A stretch of DNA of 64,000 nt, taken from contig NZ_JAMQVC010000002.1 in the NCBI RefSeq assembly GCF_023721415.1, forward strand, positions 620,001 to 684,000. Reading direction: 5' to 3'. Positions 45,046-53,528 of this stretch are shown here, piece by piece. This DNA comes from Galbibacter mesophilus (GTDB lineage Bacteria > Bacteroidota > Bacteroidia > Flavobacteriales > Flavobacteriaceae). The first letter of the stretch is position 1; each line of letters starts with the position of its first letter. The position numbers and the translations under genes were made by a program. The notes beneath the pieces are model-generated. The model was not told the origin of the DNA. It made no database searches and saw only the letters and a list, made by a program, of their open reading frames with translations.

Positions 45046-45762
45046 CTACGCATTAAAATATTTACTTTTCCATATAGCATTGTTAAAATTTTTACCCAAA
45101 GCAAAACCGTAAAATATGGTAATACTTCCAATCATTTTAAACATAAAAAAGAATAGGAGCCAAAAATGACTGGAACTTTCTTCACGTGTAAAAAGTCCCA
45201 TAGGCATCACCAGAGTAGCTAAATAACTTAGCGCTAAAACTAAAACGGTAAGATTGAATAAATTTTTAAATGGCAGTACCAAAAGTTTCCGTAGTGGATG
45301 CAAATCGTTGCCCCATTTATGGATTAGATAAAAGTAATTATTACCGATGGGCGCAAAAAGTAAAGGATCGTCTGCATTCTCAAGTTTAAATAACTTAGAA
45401 GGAGCCATAATTTTGAGTCCGCTTAGCGTTGTTTCATGTTCCTTTTCCAATTTTTTTATTTCTGAAATAGCCTCTTGCGGAAGGTTTCCCTTAAAGAAAC
45501 GGGTACTTAGGAAACGAAGCCGATAGTCCACACAAATCTTTTCAATTTGGTCAATATGATAAATCTTATTTGATTCTAACATATCGAAATTAAAATCATT
45601 GTTGTCAGAGTGAACGCCATCGTTTAAGGATTTTAATATTTTCTCTTCGTGCTTGGCATCAAGCTTCAATACGTTTCGTACCTGTTTTAATATAGCCTCT
45701 TCGGAAAGCGATTTATCTCGATAGGACTGTAATTTCTCTTCAATATTCGTTCTTTTCAGCAT
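45046..45762 (-). CDS. unrecognised protein with two C-terminal membrane segments
   Basis: 238 residues. A soluble, helical, charged N-terminal half (1-160, RNVLKLDAKHEEKILKSLNDG) is followed by a HKWGNDLHPLRKLLVLPFKN segment and two membrane helices (about 170-190 and 202-222). I do not recognise the family. Directly upstream of the DUF2007 gene. Its promoter is at 45792-45823. Confidence 0.7.
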   Translation of the reverse strand: MLKRTNIEEKLQSYRDKSLSEEAILKQVRNVLKLDAKHEEKILKSLNDGVHSDNNDFNFDMLESNKIYHIDQIEKICVDYRLRFLSTRFFKGNLPQEAISEIKKLEKEHETTLSGLKIMAPSKLFKLENADDPLLFAPIGNNYFYLIHKWGNDLHPLRKLLVLPFKNLFNLTVLVLALSYLATLVMPMGLFTREESSSHFWLLFFFMFKMIGSITIFYGFALGKNFNNAIWKSKYFNA

Positions 45763-45791
45763 AGTTCTTCTTTTTTTTGATGAGAGTTCAT

Positions 45792-45823
45792 CAAATTTAC
45801 TGAAATATAACTTTCATTACAAC
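45792..45823 (-). promoter_or_regulatory. promoter of the 45046-45762 operon
   Basis: On the minus strand GTTG (45820-45823), 20 bases, then a perfect TAAATTTG -7 box (45792-45799), 30 bp before the ATG at 45762. The -33 box is one base off TTTG. Confidence 0.55.
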
Positions 45824-45941
45824 ACTCATTTACAGTTAATTAATAAGTGTTTGTGTTAAAAAAATAGAAAAAACATCAAAAAGGAAAAACTCTCTTGAGG
45901 AAACTTGCGTAAATGAGGGTGTAAACAAAAAAATAATTACT

Positions 45942-46496
45942 ATGAAAATTGAAAACATTAAAAACGCCATCTTAATTGCCGCTATTGCATTTACTACTTC
46001 CATTTCTTTTGCACAAGAAACTAAAATGGTTGGAGGAGCAGCGATGTACCCAACTAAAAACATCGTAGAGAATGCTGTAAATTCAAAAGACCATACAACT
46101 TTGGTTGCAGCCGTTAAAGCTGCCGATTTGGTGGAAACATTACAATCCGACGGACCTTTTACTGTGTTCGCTCCTACAAATAAAGCTTTTGAGGCGCTAC
46201 CAGCAGGAACGGTTGAAACATTGTTGAAGCCTGAAAACAAAGAAAAATTGCAAGCTGTACTTACTTACCACGTAGTATCTGGTAAAATGGACGCAATGGA
46301 CTTGATGAATGCCATTAAAGATGGAAAAGGAAAGGCAATGCTAAAAACGGTTAACGGAGAGAGCCTAACCTTTATGAAAAAAGGAAAAAAATTAATGGTA
46401 ATGGATTCTAAAGGAAACAAAGCCAAAGTAACCATTGCAGACGTATATCAATCGAATGGGGTAATCCACGTGATTGATACCGTATTGCTACCATAA
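45942..46496 (+). CDS. secreted fasciclin-domain protein
   Basis: 184 residues. A signal peptide (about 1-26, ending SFAQ) and one fasciclin (FAS1) domain with the characteristic SDGPFTVFAPTNKAFEALPAGTVETLL and TYHVVSGKMDA, closing ADVYQSNGVIHVIDTVLLP. FAS1 proteins mediate cell-surface adhesion or matrix binding. Single gene followed by an intrinsic terminator. Confidence 0.92.
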   Translation: MKIENIKNAILIAAIAFTTSISFAQETKMVGGAAMYPTKNIVENAVNSKDHTTLVAAVKAADLVETLQSDGPFTVFAPTNKAFEALPAGTVETLLKPENKEKLQAVLTYHVVSGKMDAMDLMNAIKDGKGKAMLKTVNGESLTFMKKGKKLMVMDSKGNKAKVTIADVYQSNGVIHVIDTVLLP

Positions 46497-46527
46497 GGTG
46501 GGAATAATTGCTAAAGAAAAAGAAATG

Positions 46528-46560
46528 AAAGCGCTCTATTAAGGGCGCTTTTATTTTTTT
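46528..46560 (+). terminator. intrinsic terminator of the fasciclin gene
   Basis: Stem AAAGCGC/GCGCTTT (46528-46534 with 46545-46551, extended by a G-U and a C-G pair) and a T-rich tail. The stop codon of the convergent acyltransferase gene lies inside this terminator. Confidence 0.8.
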
Positions 46561-47465
46561 TGAAACTCTTCAGGGACTTTGTCTCTATGCTTAAATCGGT
46601 TGTGTGTCCATAAGTAATATTCCGGCTGGTGCCTAATTTCTTTTTCTAAGAGTTCTGTGTAGATGTCTGTAATTTTATAATCAGGAAAGCTTTTAGGAGA
46701 ATCGGTTATATCTATTATGGTGGTTTCGTAATAACCTCTTTTTACTTTTTTAGCGCAAAAGAACACCACGGCGTGATCGAACTTTTTAGCAAAGGTTTCT
46801 GCCGCCGTATGTACAGGTACTGTAATGCCGAAAAAATCTCGCCAATAACGAGCCTGTGAAGGCATAGGGGATTGGTCGTTTACAAATCCGTACAGGGCTA
46901 AGATATTATTCTTATAATTCCTCAGAATTGTTTTTGGGGTTTCAGATTTGGTTATCAATTCTCCATCTTGTTGTCTTCTAGTTTTCTTTACTAAACGGTC
47001 GAAATATTTGTTGCTCAGCGGAGCATAAATACCAAAACCTTTATGTTTTATATGCTTGCTCAAGGAAAGTACCCACTCATAATTGGCGTAATGACCACAC
47101 AGTAAAATTACACTCTTGTTTTCTCTGGCATACTTTTCCAATAATTCCAAATTATGGAACTTTACTCTTTCCCTTAATTCTTTGTCAGAAATGCTTAGTG
47201 ATTTAATCATTTCAAAGAATAAATCGCACATGTGTTTGTAGAATTTTTTTCTAATCAGTAATAATTCTTCCTCGGTCTTTTCCGGGAAACACATTTTCAA
47301 ATTTTTGAGTACCAATTCTTTACGGTAGCCAATAACGTAATAGAGTAATAGATAAACTGCGTCTGAAACTTTATAGAATATGGGGAAAGGGAGAATGGAA
47401 ATAAACCACAGAAGTGGATATACCAAGATGTACACAAGTAATTGCATTAATTTTGTTTTGGACAA
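46551..47465 (-). CDS. lysophospholipid/lipid A-type acyltransferase (HtrB/LpxL-like)
   Basis: 304 residues. One N-terminal membrane anchor (about 7-30), then the acyltransferase motif CGHYANYEW (HxxxxE type, near residue 125), and a DQSP / SQARYWRDFFGITVPV block as in LpxL/HtrB-family late acyltransferases that add secondary acyl chains to lipid A. Bacteroidota lipid A is often penta-acylated, so a related lipid substrate is possible. A TATTTTTG -7-like box lies about 20 bp upstream of the start. Confidence 0.85.
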   Translation of the reverse strand: MSKTKLMQLLVYILVYPLLWFISILPFPIFYKVSDAVYLLLYYVIGYRKELVLKNLKMCFPEKTEEELLLIRKKFYKHMCDLFFEMIKSLSISDKELRERVKFHNLELLEKYARENKSVILLCGHYANYEWVLSLSKHIKHKGFGIYAPLSNKYFDRLVKKTRRQQDGELITKSETPKTILRNYKNNILALYGFVNDQSPMPSQARYWRDFFGITVPVHTAAETFAKKFDHAVVFFCAKKVKRGYYETTIIDITDSPKSFPDYKITDIYTELLEKEIRHQPEYYLWTHNRFKHRDKVPEEFQKK

Positions 47466-47751
47466 AAATACACAAACAGTTGATTTAACCTTTTATTGAT
47501 TCTTTAAAATAGCATATTTCTAGATATTTTATAATAAAAACCATGGTTCATTCCCTCAATTTTTTTGAAATTCATTAAGTGAATACGAGTTGAGTGTCAA
47601 GAAAATTGCTTTCCCCTAAAAAAGCATGGAAATATACCTATATTTGGGTAACATTTGAGCAAGTTAAAAATGCTATTAACCAATTTCAAATGAGCAAACT
47701 AGTATTAGAAGGCATTCTAATCAACCATTTAAAATAACTAAAAGTAAGTAA
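47466..47751. other. 286-bp intergenic region with the rhomboid promoter
   Basis: AT-rich gap between divergent genes. A perfect -7 box TATATTTG lies at 47639-47646 on the + strand, about 105 bp before the rhomboid start; no good -33 box was found. Nothing else recognised. Confidence 0.5.
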
Positions 47752-48399
47752 ATGAATCTTAGTATAGCAACCATTGTAATTATTGCTGCCAATGTTTTGG
47801 CCTCCGTAAAGGGATTTAACGACTTTTCATTTTTCGAAAAATACAAATTTAATATTGGCGCCATCCGTCGGGGAGAGCATATTAGGTCAATTACATCTGG
47901 CTTCTTACATGTAGATGTAGCTCATTTACTTTTTAATATGATCACCTTATATTTTTTCGCGCCTATCGTAGTACAGTATTTCGGGGATCCTAAATTTCTT
48001 GTAATTTACTTTGTGAGTTTGTTGGCAGGAAGCCTTCTGTCCATGGCATTTCATAAGGATGAATATCATTACAGTGCCGTTGGGGCCAGTGGTGCCGTTA
48101 CTGGAATTTTATACGCTGCAATTTTGTTGCAACCAAGCATGCGTTTGGCATTTTTCTTTATTCCAATTCCCATTCCTGCCTATATTTTTGGTATTGGATA
48201 TCTTTTATATTCTATTTACGGAATGAAAGCTAGAATTGGCAATATTGGGCATACAGCACATTTCGGCGGAGCCATTGGCGGTTATGTAATGACGCTATTG
48301 TTCATGCCATCTCTTTTTGTTACGGAGACCCTTATGGTTGTGCTTCTCGCTATTCCAATCGTAATACTTTTTATTCTGGAAAAGACGGGTAAGATTTAG
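47752..48399 (+). CDS. rhomboid-family intramembrane serine protease
   Basis: 215 residues, six membrane segments. Catalytic dyad: Ser113 in GASGAVTG and His170 in HTAHFGG. HLLFNMITLYFF matches the family's HxxxN oxyanion region. Rhomboids cleave membrane proteins within the bilayer; the substrate is unknown. The SIMPL-domain gene follows at 52 bp. Confidence 0.9.
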   Translation: MNLSIATIVIIAANVLASVKGFNDFSFFEKYKFNIGAIRRGEHIRSITSGFLHVDVAHLLFNMITLYFFAPIVVQYFGDPKFLVIYFVSLLAGSLLSMAFHKDEYHYSAVGASGAVTGILYAAILLQPSMRLAFFFIPIPIPAYIFGIGYLLYSIYGMKARIGNIGHTAHFGGAIGGYVMTLLFMPSLFVTETLMVVLLAIPIVILFILEKTGKI

Positions 48400-48451
48400 T
48401 TTGGCATTGTGTTTGGTTAGATTCAATTCAAATGATAAATACGAAGTAATT

Positions 48452-49144
48452 ATGAGAAAAATATTGTTTTTAGTTTTAGCTGTAGTTTGTGTAACGAGTG
48501 TTCAGGCGCAGGAAACGAATCCATCCATTTCGGTTGTAGGTGAAGGTACTGTAAAAGTTGTACCAGACCAAGTTCTTATTAAAGTAAGGGTAGAGAGTGA
48601 AGGGAAATCTGCGGAAGCGGTAAAAAAAGAAAATGATTTGGCTATCGATAAGGTTATCAAATATGCCAAATCCATGAAAATTAGTGAAAAAGATATTCAT
48701 ACTGAATATGTAAATTTAAATAAGAATTACGATTATCAAACTAAACAGTATAAGTATGTGGCAAACCAATCCATGTCCATTTTACTGAAGGATTTAAATA
48801 AATATGCCCAATTCACGGAAGGGCTCCTTAATGCCGGAATCAACAGGATAGACGGTGTAACCTTTAAGTCTACTGAAATTGACAACCACAATTCTCAAGC
48901 TCGTATGGCGGCCGTTAAAAACGCTAAAATGAAAGCTTCAGAATATGCTTCTGTTTTAAATCAGAAAGTGGGAAAAGCTATTTCTATTTCTGAAATGGGC
49001 TCAATAACCCCGCCGCAACCCATATACCGAATGGAAATGATGAAAGCATCCGACTCGATGGAACAAGGTGAAGATATGGAAACCATAGCGATTGGAGAAA
49101 TGGTAATTAAAGCCAAAGTAAACGTAACGTTTGAATTGGAGTAA
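48452..49144 (+). CDS. SIMPL (DUF541) domain secreted protein
   Basis: 230 residues from ATG 48452; the open frame to 48401 would put 17 polar residues before a clear signal peptide (MRKILFLVLAVVCVTSVQAQ). The mature part holds a SIMPL/DUF541 domain: ISVVGEGTVKVVPDQVLIKVRVESEG, then NAKMKASEYASVLNQKVGKAISI and a closing MVIKAKVNVTFELE. SIMPL proteins form periplasmic oligomers with stress-related or unknown roles. Confidence 0.87.
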   Translation: MRKILFLVLAVVCVTSVQAQETNPSISVVGEGTVKVVPDQVLIKVRVESEGKSAEAVKKENDLAIDKVIKYAKSMKISEKDIHTEYVNLNKNYDYQTKQYKYVANQSMSILLKDLNKYAQFTEGLLNAGINRIDGVTFKSTEIDNHNSQARMAAVKNAKMKASEYASVLNQKVGKAISISEMGSITPPQPIYRMEMMKASDSMEQGEDMETIAIGEMVIKAKVNVTFELE

Positions 49145-49171
49145 TCTATTGAAAATTTTCGGAATAAATAG

Positions 49172-49213
49172 GCGAGGGGCTTCTAAAAAATTTTAAAGTC
49201 CCTCGCTTTTTTT
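49172..49213 (+). terminator. intrinsic terminator of the SIMPL-domain gene
   Basis: 11-bp stem GCGAGGGGCTT/AAGTCCCTCGC (49172-49182 with 49196-49206; one G-U) followed by seven T. Confidence 0.85.
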
Positions 49214-49223
49214 GGGTGCTTGG

Positions 49224-49346
49224 TTGACTCTAAAGTCAATTTATTGTAAATCAACTACCCCGGTGCAAGCCCGCGAGGTATTCAAACGAAAATATAATTT
49301 AACTCATTTCGACATAGAACGTCGGGGAATAAGCCCTCAATGAGGG
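49224..49346. repeat. cluster of short palindromes upstream of the 49370 gene
   Basis: Three short inverted repeats: TTGACT-CTAA-AGTCAA (49224-49239), a decayed hairpin TACCCCGGTGC-AAG-CCCGCGAGGTA (49256-49280), and CCCTCA-A-TGAGGG (49334-49346). The middle one, followed by TTCAAACG, resembles dispersed REP-like hairpins I recall from flavobacterial genomes. Function unknown. Confidence 0.35.
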
Positions 49347-49369
49347 ATTTAATGTATGTTTGTACCTAT

Positions 49370-50368
49370 ATGGATTCACTTACGCAAATAGTTTTAGGCG
49401 CCGCCGTTGGGGAGGCAATTCTTGGGAAAAAAATTGGAAATAAAGCAATGCTTTACGGAGCCATTGCAGGCACTATTCCAGATTTAGATGTTCTTGCAAG
49501 TAACTTCACCGACACCGTCACCGCCTTGGAAATACACCGCGGATTTACCCATTCAATATTATTTTCCATCCTTTTTGCACCCATCTTTGGTTGGTTAGTT
49601 TCTCGTTTTGAGAAGTATAAAAATGTAAAAGACTGGTCATGGCTGTTTTTTTGGTGCTTGTTCACACATCCTTTGTTGGATGCATTTACTACCTGGGGGA
49701 CGCAACTCTTTTGGCCGTTGGAAATCCGATTGGCGTTTAAATCCATTTTTGTAATTGATCCGCTTTACACACTGCCGTTTTTGGTGTTTTTGCTATTGGC
49801 CATGTTTCAAAAAAGAACTTCCAGAAGGAGATCCTTTTTTAATACTGTTGGACTCATTTTGAGCACTGGTTACTTATTGCTTACGCTTGTCTTAAAGTTT
49901 GCTTCTTTTAAAAAGTTTGAAGGTGCCCTAACGGAACAGAATATTTCATTTTCTGAAATAGACACACGCCCCAGTGCCTTAAATACTGTTTTGTGGAATG
50001 CCAATGTGGATGCCGGGGATTACTTTTTAATCGGAAACTATTCTTTTCTGGATACCAAGCCCATTCGTTTTGATAAATATCCGAAAAATCATCATTTGAT
50101 TGAAGATTTACTGTCCGATAAAAAGTTACAGCGAATGATAGCCATTTCAAAGGGATGGTACAGCATCAGTAAAAAAGAAGATGGACTGTTTTTTAACGAT
50201 TTGCGGTTTGGTTTGTTGAGTATAGAATCCAATTCAGATGATTTTGTATTTCAATATAAAATAGAGAAATCAGCGACTGGTGAGCTGTCTTTTACGGAAA
50301 CCGAAAAGGGGCGTAGGGATGCCAAAAAACTCTTAACCCAACTTTGGACACGGATTCAAGGAAATTAA
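49370..50368 (+). CDS. DUF457/YdjM-type membrane-bound metal-dependent hydrolase
   Basis: 332 residues from ATG 49370 (ATGs at 49340 and 49352 would add residues not shared by the family). MDSLTQIVLGAAVGEAILG, AGTIPDLDVL, EIHRGFTHSILFS and THPLLDAFTTWGTQLFWP carry the conserved His/Asp metal ligands, with about four membrane segments. Family members are inner-membrane hydrolases of uncertain substrate. The C-terminal 140 residues are soluble. Confidence 0.85.
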   Translation: MDSLTQIVLGAAVGEAILGKKIGNKAMLYGAIAGTIPDLDVLASNFTDTVTALEIHRGFTHSILFSILFAPIFGWLVSRFEKYKNVKDWSWLFFWCLFTHPLLDAFTTWGTQLFWPLEIRLAFKSIFVIDPLYTLPFLVFLLLAMFQKRTSRRRSFFNTVGLILSTGYLLLTLVLKFASFKKFEGALTEQNISFSEIDTRPSALNTVLWNANVDAGDYFLIGNYSFLDTKPIRFDKYPKNHHLIEDLLSDKKLQRMIAISKGWYSISKKEDGLFFNDLRFGLLSIESNSDDFVFQYKIEKSATGELSFTETEKGRRDAKKLLTQLWTRIQGN

Positions 50369-50395
50369 GACACAGTCGAAGACAAATATTAACTT

Positions 50396-52567
50396 CTATT
50401 TCTTTTTTGCTTCTACCAATTCCAGTTTATCCAATGCCACACTGGTGGTAAACATTCCGTAATTTACAATCGCCTTGTTCTTTTCAATGGTATCGATACT
50501 TCCTACCGATTTACTATCAATTAGTCGTACTCGGTCACCCACTTTTAAAATAGGTTTAGGCTTTTCTGGCGGTTTCGGTTTAGCAATCTTCTCCTTTTTC
50601 TTTTTCTCCCGAATTACTTTTACTTCTTTTTGAACTTCTGCTTCCACAGCTTTCTTTTTGGCTCGTTCTACCTTCTTTTTCGCTGCTGATTCTTTTTTCC
50701 GCTTAGAATTTTCGGTTTCTACAATCCGAAGAAATTCAGAAATTAAAGGACGCTTTTTCTTATTGATGAAATAGCTTTCGGAAATATCATTGATTTTGTT
50801 TCCGAGGTAAATCATGCGTTGATTATGGTCGTATAACTGCTGATAATTTTCCAGTTTAGCTTTTATCTTGGCATTTAATTCTTCTAGCCGCTTGGCTTCG
50901 TCCCGGGCTTTCACCTCTTCTTCACGCAGTTGTGTGGAGGTTTTATCCATCTTAATTCGCTCTTTCTGAAGCTTAGCAATAGTGGCGTCGAAACGTACTT
51001 TCCCTCGTTCAATTTTCTTTTTAGCCTTGTTTATCAAACTATAAGGAATGCCGTTTTTCTGGGCTACTTCAAACGTAAAAGAACTTCCTGCTTCGCCGAG
51101 AACTAATTTAAAAACAGGTTCCAAGGTTTTACTGTCAAACCGCATATTTGCGTTGGTGGCATGTGGAAGCTCGTTGGCAAGCATTTTAAGATTGGCGTAG
51201 TGTGTGGTGATAATTCCAAAAGCTTCCCGTTCGTAAAAAACTTCTAAAAACGTTTCGGCCAAAGCCCCACCCAATTCAGGGTCACTACCTGTACCAAATT
51301 CATCAATTAGAAAAAGTGTTTCACTGTCGCACTTCCGAAGGAAATAATTCATATTTTTCAATCGGTAGCTGTAAGTACTTAAGTGATTTTCAATGGATTG
51401 GTTGTCCCCAATATCGGTTAAAACATTATTGAATAAACACATTTCACTGCGTTCGTGAACCGGCACCAATAATCCACTTTGCAACATTACCTGCAACAAA
51501 CCAACCGTTTTTAGAGTAATACTTTTACCACCAGCGTTGGGCCCGGAAATTACGATAATACGGTTCTCCTTGTGCAGTTCGATTGTTTGTGGATACGTTT
51601 TTACCCCTTTAGCTTTATTAGTGAGAAAAAGAAGAGGGTGGTAGGCGTCAATAATATTAAAATGTCTTTCCTCATTGATTTTAGGTAACAAAGCATCCAT
51701 TTTATGGGCATACTTTGCTTTTGCTGAAACCGTATCGATTAGCGTTAAAAAATCTTGATAATCAATAAGTAAAGAGCGAAAAGGGCGTAAAAAGTTGGTA
51801 AGTTCCTTTAAAATCTTTTGAACTTCTTCCTTCTCCTCATATTCCAAGTTATTAAGGTCCCGATTATAATTGCGAGTTGCTTCGGGTTCTATATAAACGA
51901 TACTTCCCGTTTTGGAATTACCCATTATGGAGCCGTTAACCCGTTTTCTGTACATGGCTTTTACTGCCAAAACCCTACGGTTATCAATTACGCTTTCCCG
52001 AATATCATCCAAAACTCCTGCGGATGAATACGTGCTCAGTGCACCTGCAAAACTTTGGTTAATTTTTGCCCGAACCTGATTAATTTCCTTACGCAATCTG
52101 TAAAGGGTTTCTGAAGCGTCGTCTTTAATTTCCCCAAAACGGTCGATGACACCATCTATTTTTTGCTGAATCTCTTTTGTGAATTCAATTTCCTGCGCAG
52201 TTTTATGAAGGGTAGGGTAGTACTCATGAAATTTTTTATAAAAAAGAATATGACTATTTGTAGTTGCCGAAATAGAAGCTATTCTTCTGAATCCTTCTAT
52301 TTCGATAAGCGTGTTTTCAATCTTTAAAAGCTGTATTTCCTTAGAAATCGCATCAAAATAATGATTGGGAATGCTATTGTTGTTTTCAAAGGAAGACAAA
52401 TATTCGTTGGTTTGATTCAAGGAATCAAAAAGAGCCTCTTTTTTTCGAAAAGGATTAATTTGCAAAGCACTTTCTTTACCTAATTCCGTATTGCAAAGTG
52501 CAGAAACTTGTTGCAGTACTTTGGAGAATTCAAGGTCTTGAAGTGTTTTTTGGTGTATTTTATTCAT
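50396..52567 (-). CDS. mutS2: MutS2-family protein lacking the Smr nuclease domain
   Basis: 723 residues. MutS-type core and ABC ATPase: Walker A GPNAGGKSITLKTVGL (about 335-350), Walker B LFLIDEFGTGSDPELGG, then a helical arm, a Lys-rich linker (about 610-665) and a small beta domain (KPILKVGDRVRLIDSK...VALDKLELVEAKKK). Canonical MutS2 continues with a C-terminal Smr endonuclease domain; here the protein stops at the KOW-like domain. MutS2 acts in recombination control or ribosome rescue rather than mismatch repair. No sign of frameshift at the 3' end. Confidence 0.9.
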   Translation of the reverse strand: MNKIHQKTLQDLEFSKVLQQVSALCNTELGKESALQINPFRKKEALFDSLNQTNEYLSSFENNNSIPNHYFDAISKEIQLLKIENTLIEIEGFRRIASISATTNSHILFYKKFHEYYPTLHKTAQEIEFTKEIQQKIDGVIDRFGEIKDDASETLYRLRKEINQVRAKINQSFAGALSTYSSAGVLDDIRESVIDNRRVLAVKAMYRKRVNGSIMGNSKTGSIVYIEPEATRNYNRDLNNLEYEEKEEVQKILKELTNFLRPFRSLLIDYQDFLTLIDTVSAKAKYAHKMDALLPKINEERHFNIIDAYHPLLFLTNKAKGVKTYPQTIELHKENRIIVISGPNAGGKSITLKTVGLLQVMLQSGLLVPVHERSEMCLFNNVLTDIGDNQSIENHLSTYSYRLKNMNYFLRKCDSETLFLIDEFGTGSDPELGGALAETFLEVFYEREAFGIITTHYANLKMLANELPHATNANMRFDSKTLEPVFKLVLGEAGSSFTFEVAQKNGIPYSLINKAKKKIERGKVRFDATIAKLQKERIKMDKTSTQLREEEVKARDEAKRLEELNAKIKAKLENYQQLYDHNQRMIYLGNKINDISESYFINKKKRPLISEFLRIVETENSKRKKESAAKKKVERAKKKAVEAEVQKEVKVIREKKKKEKIAKPKPPEKPKPILKVGDRVRLIDSKSVGSIDTIEKNKAIVNYGMFTTSVALDKLELVEAKKK

Positions 52568-52631
52568 ATAAATGTGCTCCCTGTGTTTTAAACGCTTGCA
52601 AATTTACATACTAATTCGGACTTTAAAACCT

Positions 52632-52796
52632 AGTGTCAAGTCAAACTTAAACCTACGGGCATTTCGGGATGTCTTTTTAGGCATCCCTGCATTGCAAAAA
52701 GACTTGCGTAGCTACGGCTATGCGCATTTTTTGCGCTTTGGCCTACCTAAAAACCCACGACCGTCCGCCCCGTCATTCAAGACTTGACTTGACACT
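52632..52796. repeat. 165-bp inverted-repeat element, candidate MITE
   Basis: Termini AGTGTCAAGTCAA (52632-52644) and TTGACTTGACACT (52784-52796) are perfect 13-bp inverted repeats. Inside, GTCTTTTT (52671-52678) pairs with AAAAAGAC (52696-52703), and GCGTAGC-TACG-GCTATGC gives a further hairpin. It carries no gene; the 71-codon ORF over it is a by-product. It is GC-richer than the flanking gap. Confidence 0.65.
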
Positions 52797-52846
52797 TGTT
52801 CAAAATGAATGTAGTATTTTTACAAGTGTAAAGAAAATTTTTTAGC

Positions 52847-53512
52847 ATGAACGTCAGCATAGCGCCCAGTTGGAAGGAAAAGTTATATACTGAATTTGAA
52901 AAACCTTACTTCACGGAATTGACCAATTTTGTAAAACAGGAATACAAAGAGCACACCTGTTATCCAGCGGGAAGTCAAATTTTTTCTGCTTTTGATTTTT
53001 GTTCGTTTCCCGATTTAAAAGTAGTGATAATTGGTCAAGACCCATATCACGGGCCGAATCAAGCGAACGGACTTTGTTTTTCGGTAAAAGATGGGATTCC
53101 ACATCCGCCCTCATTAATTAATATTTTTAAAGAACAGGAAAAAGATGTTGGAAAGCCATACCCGAAAAGTGGTAATTTAGAATCTTGGGCATCCCAAGGT
53201 GTTTTATTGTTAAATGCTACACTAACGGTTAGGGCGCATCAAGCGGGGAGTCACCAAAATAAAGGCTGGGAAACATTCACGGATGCCGTTATAAAAACAA
53301 TTTCCGAAGAAAAAAGAGATGTTGTTTTTCTGCTATGGGGCGGATTTGCCAAAAAGAAATCAAAATTAATAGATGCTACTAAACATCATATTTTAACTTC
53401 TGGTCATCCATCTCCTTTAAGTGCCAATCGCGGTTACTGGTTTGGCAACCAGCACTTCAGTAAATGTAATGAGATTTTAGTTTCAAAGGGTAAAGAGCCT
53501 ATTATTTGGTAA
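52847..53512 (+). CDS. ung: uracil-DNA glycosylase, family 1
   Basis: 221 residues. It removes uracil from DNA. Water-activating motif VVIIGQDPYHGPNQANGLCFSV (catalytic Asp), uracil-binding Asn in LLLNATLTV, and GHPSPLSANRGYWFGNQHFSKCNEIL with the minor-groove-probing loop (HPSPLS). Full family length. No operon partner. Confidence 0.96.
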   Translation: MNVSIAPSWKEKLYTEFEKPYFTELTNFVKQEYKEHTCYPAGSQIFSAFDFCSFPDLKVVIIGQDPYHGPNQANGLCFSVKDGIPHPPSLINIFKEQEKDVGKPYPKSGNLESWASQGVLLLNATLTVRAHQAGSHQNKGWETFTDAVIKTISEEKRDVVFLLWGGFAKKKSKLIDATKHHILTSGHPSPLSANRGYWFGNQHFSKCNEILVSKGKEPIIW

Positions 53513-53528
53513 AAAGTTGCTTATCCAA

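Noticed and set aside
52572-52787. 71-codon + ORF
   Set aside because: It lies over the inverted-repeat element and shows no protein-like features.
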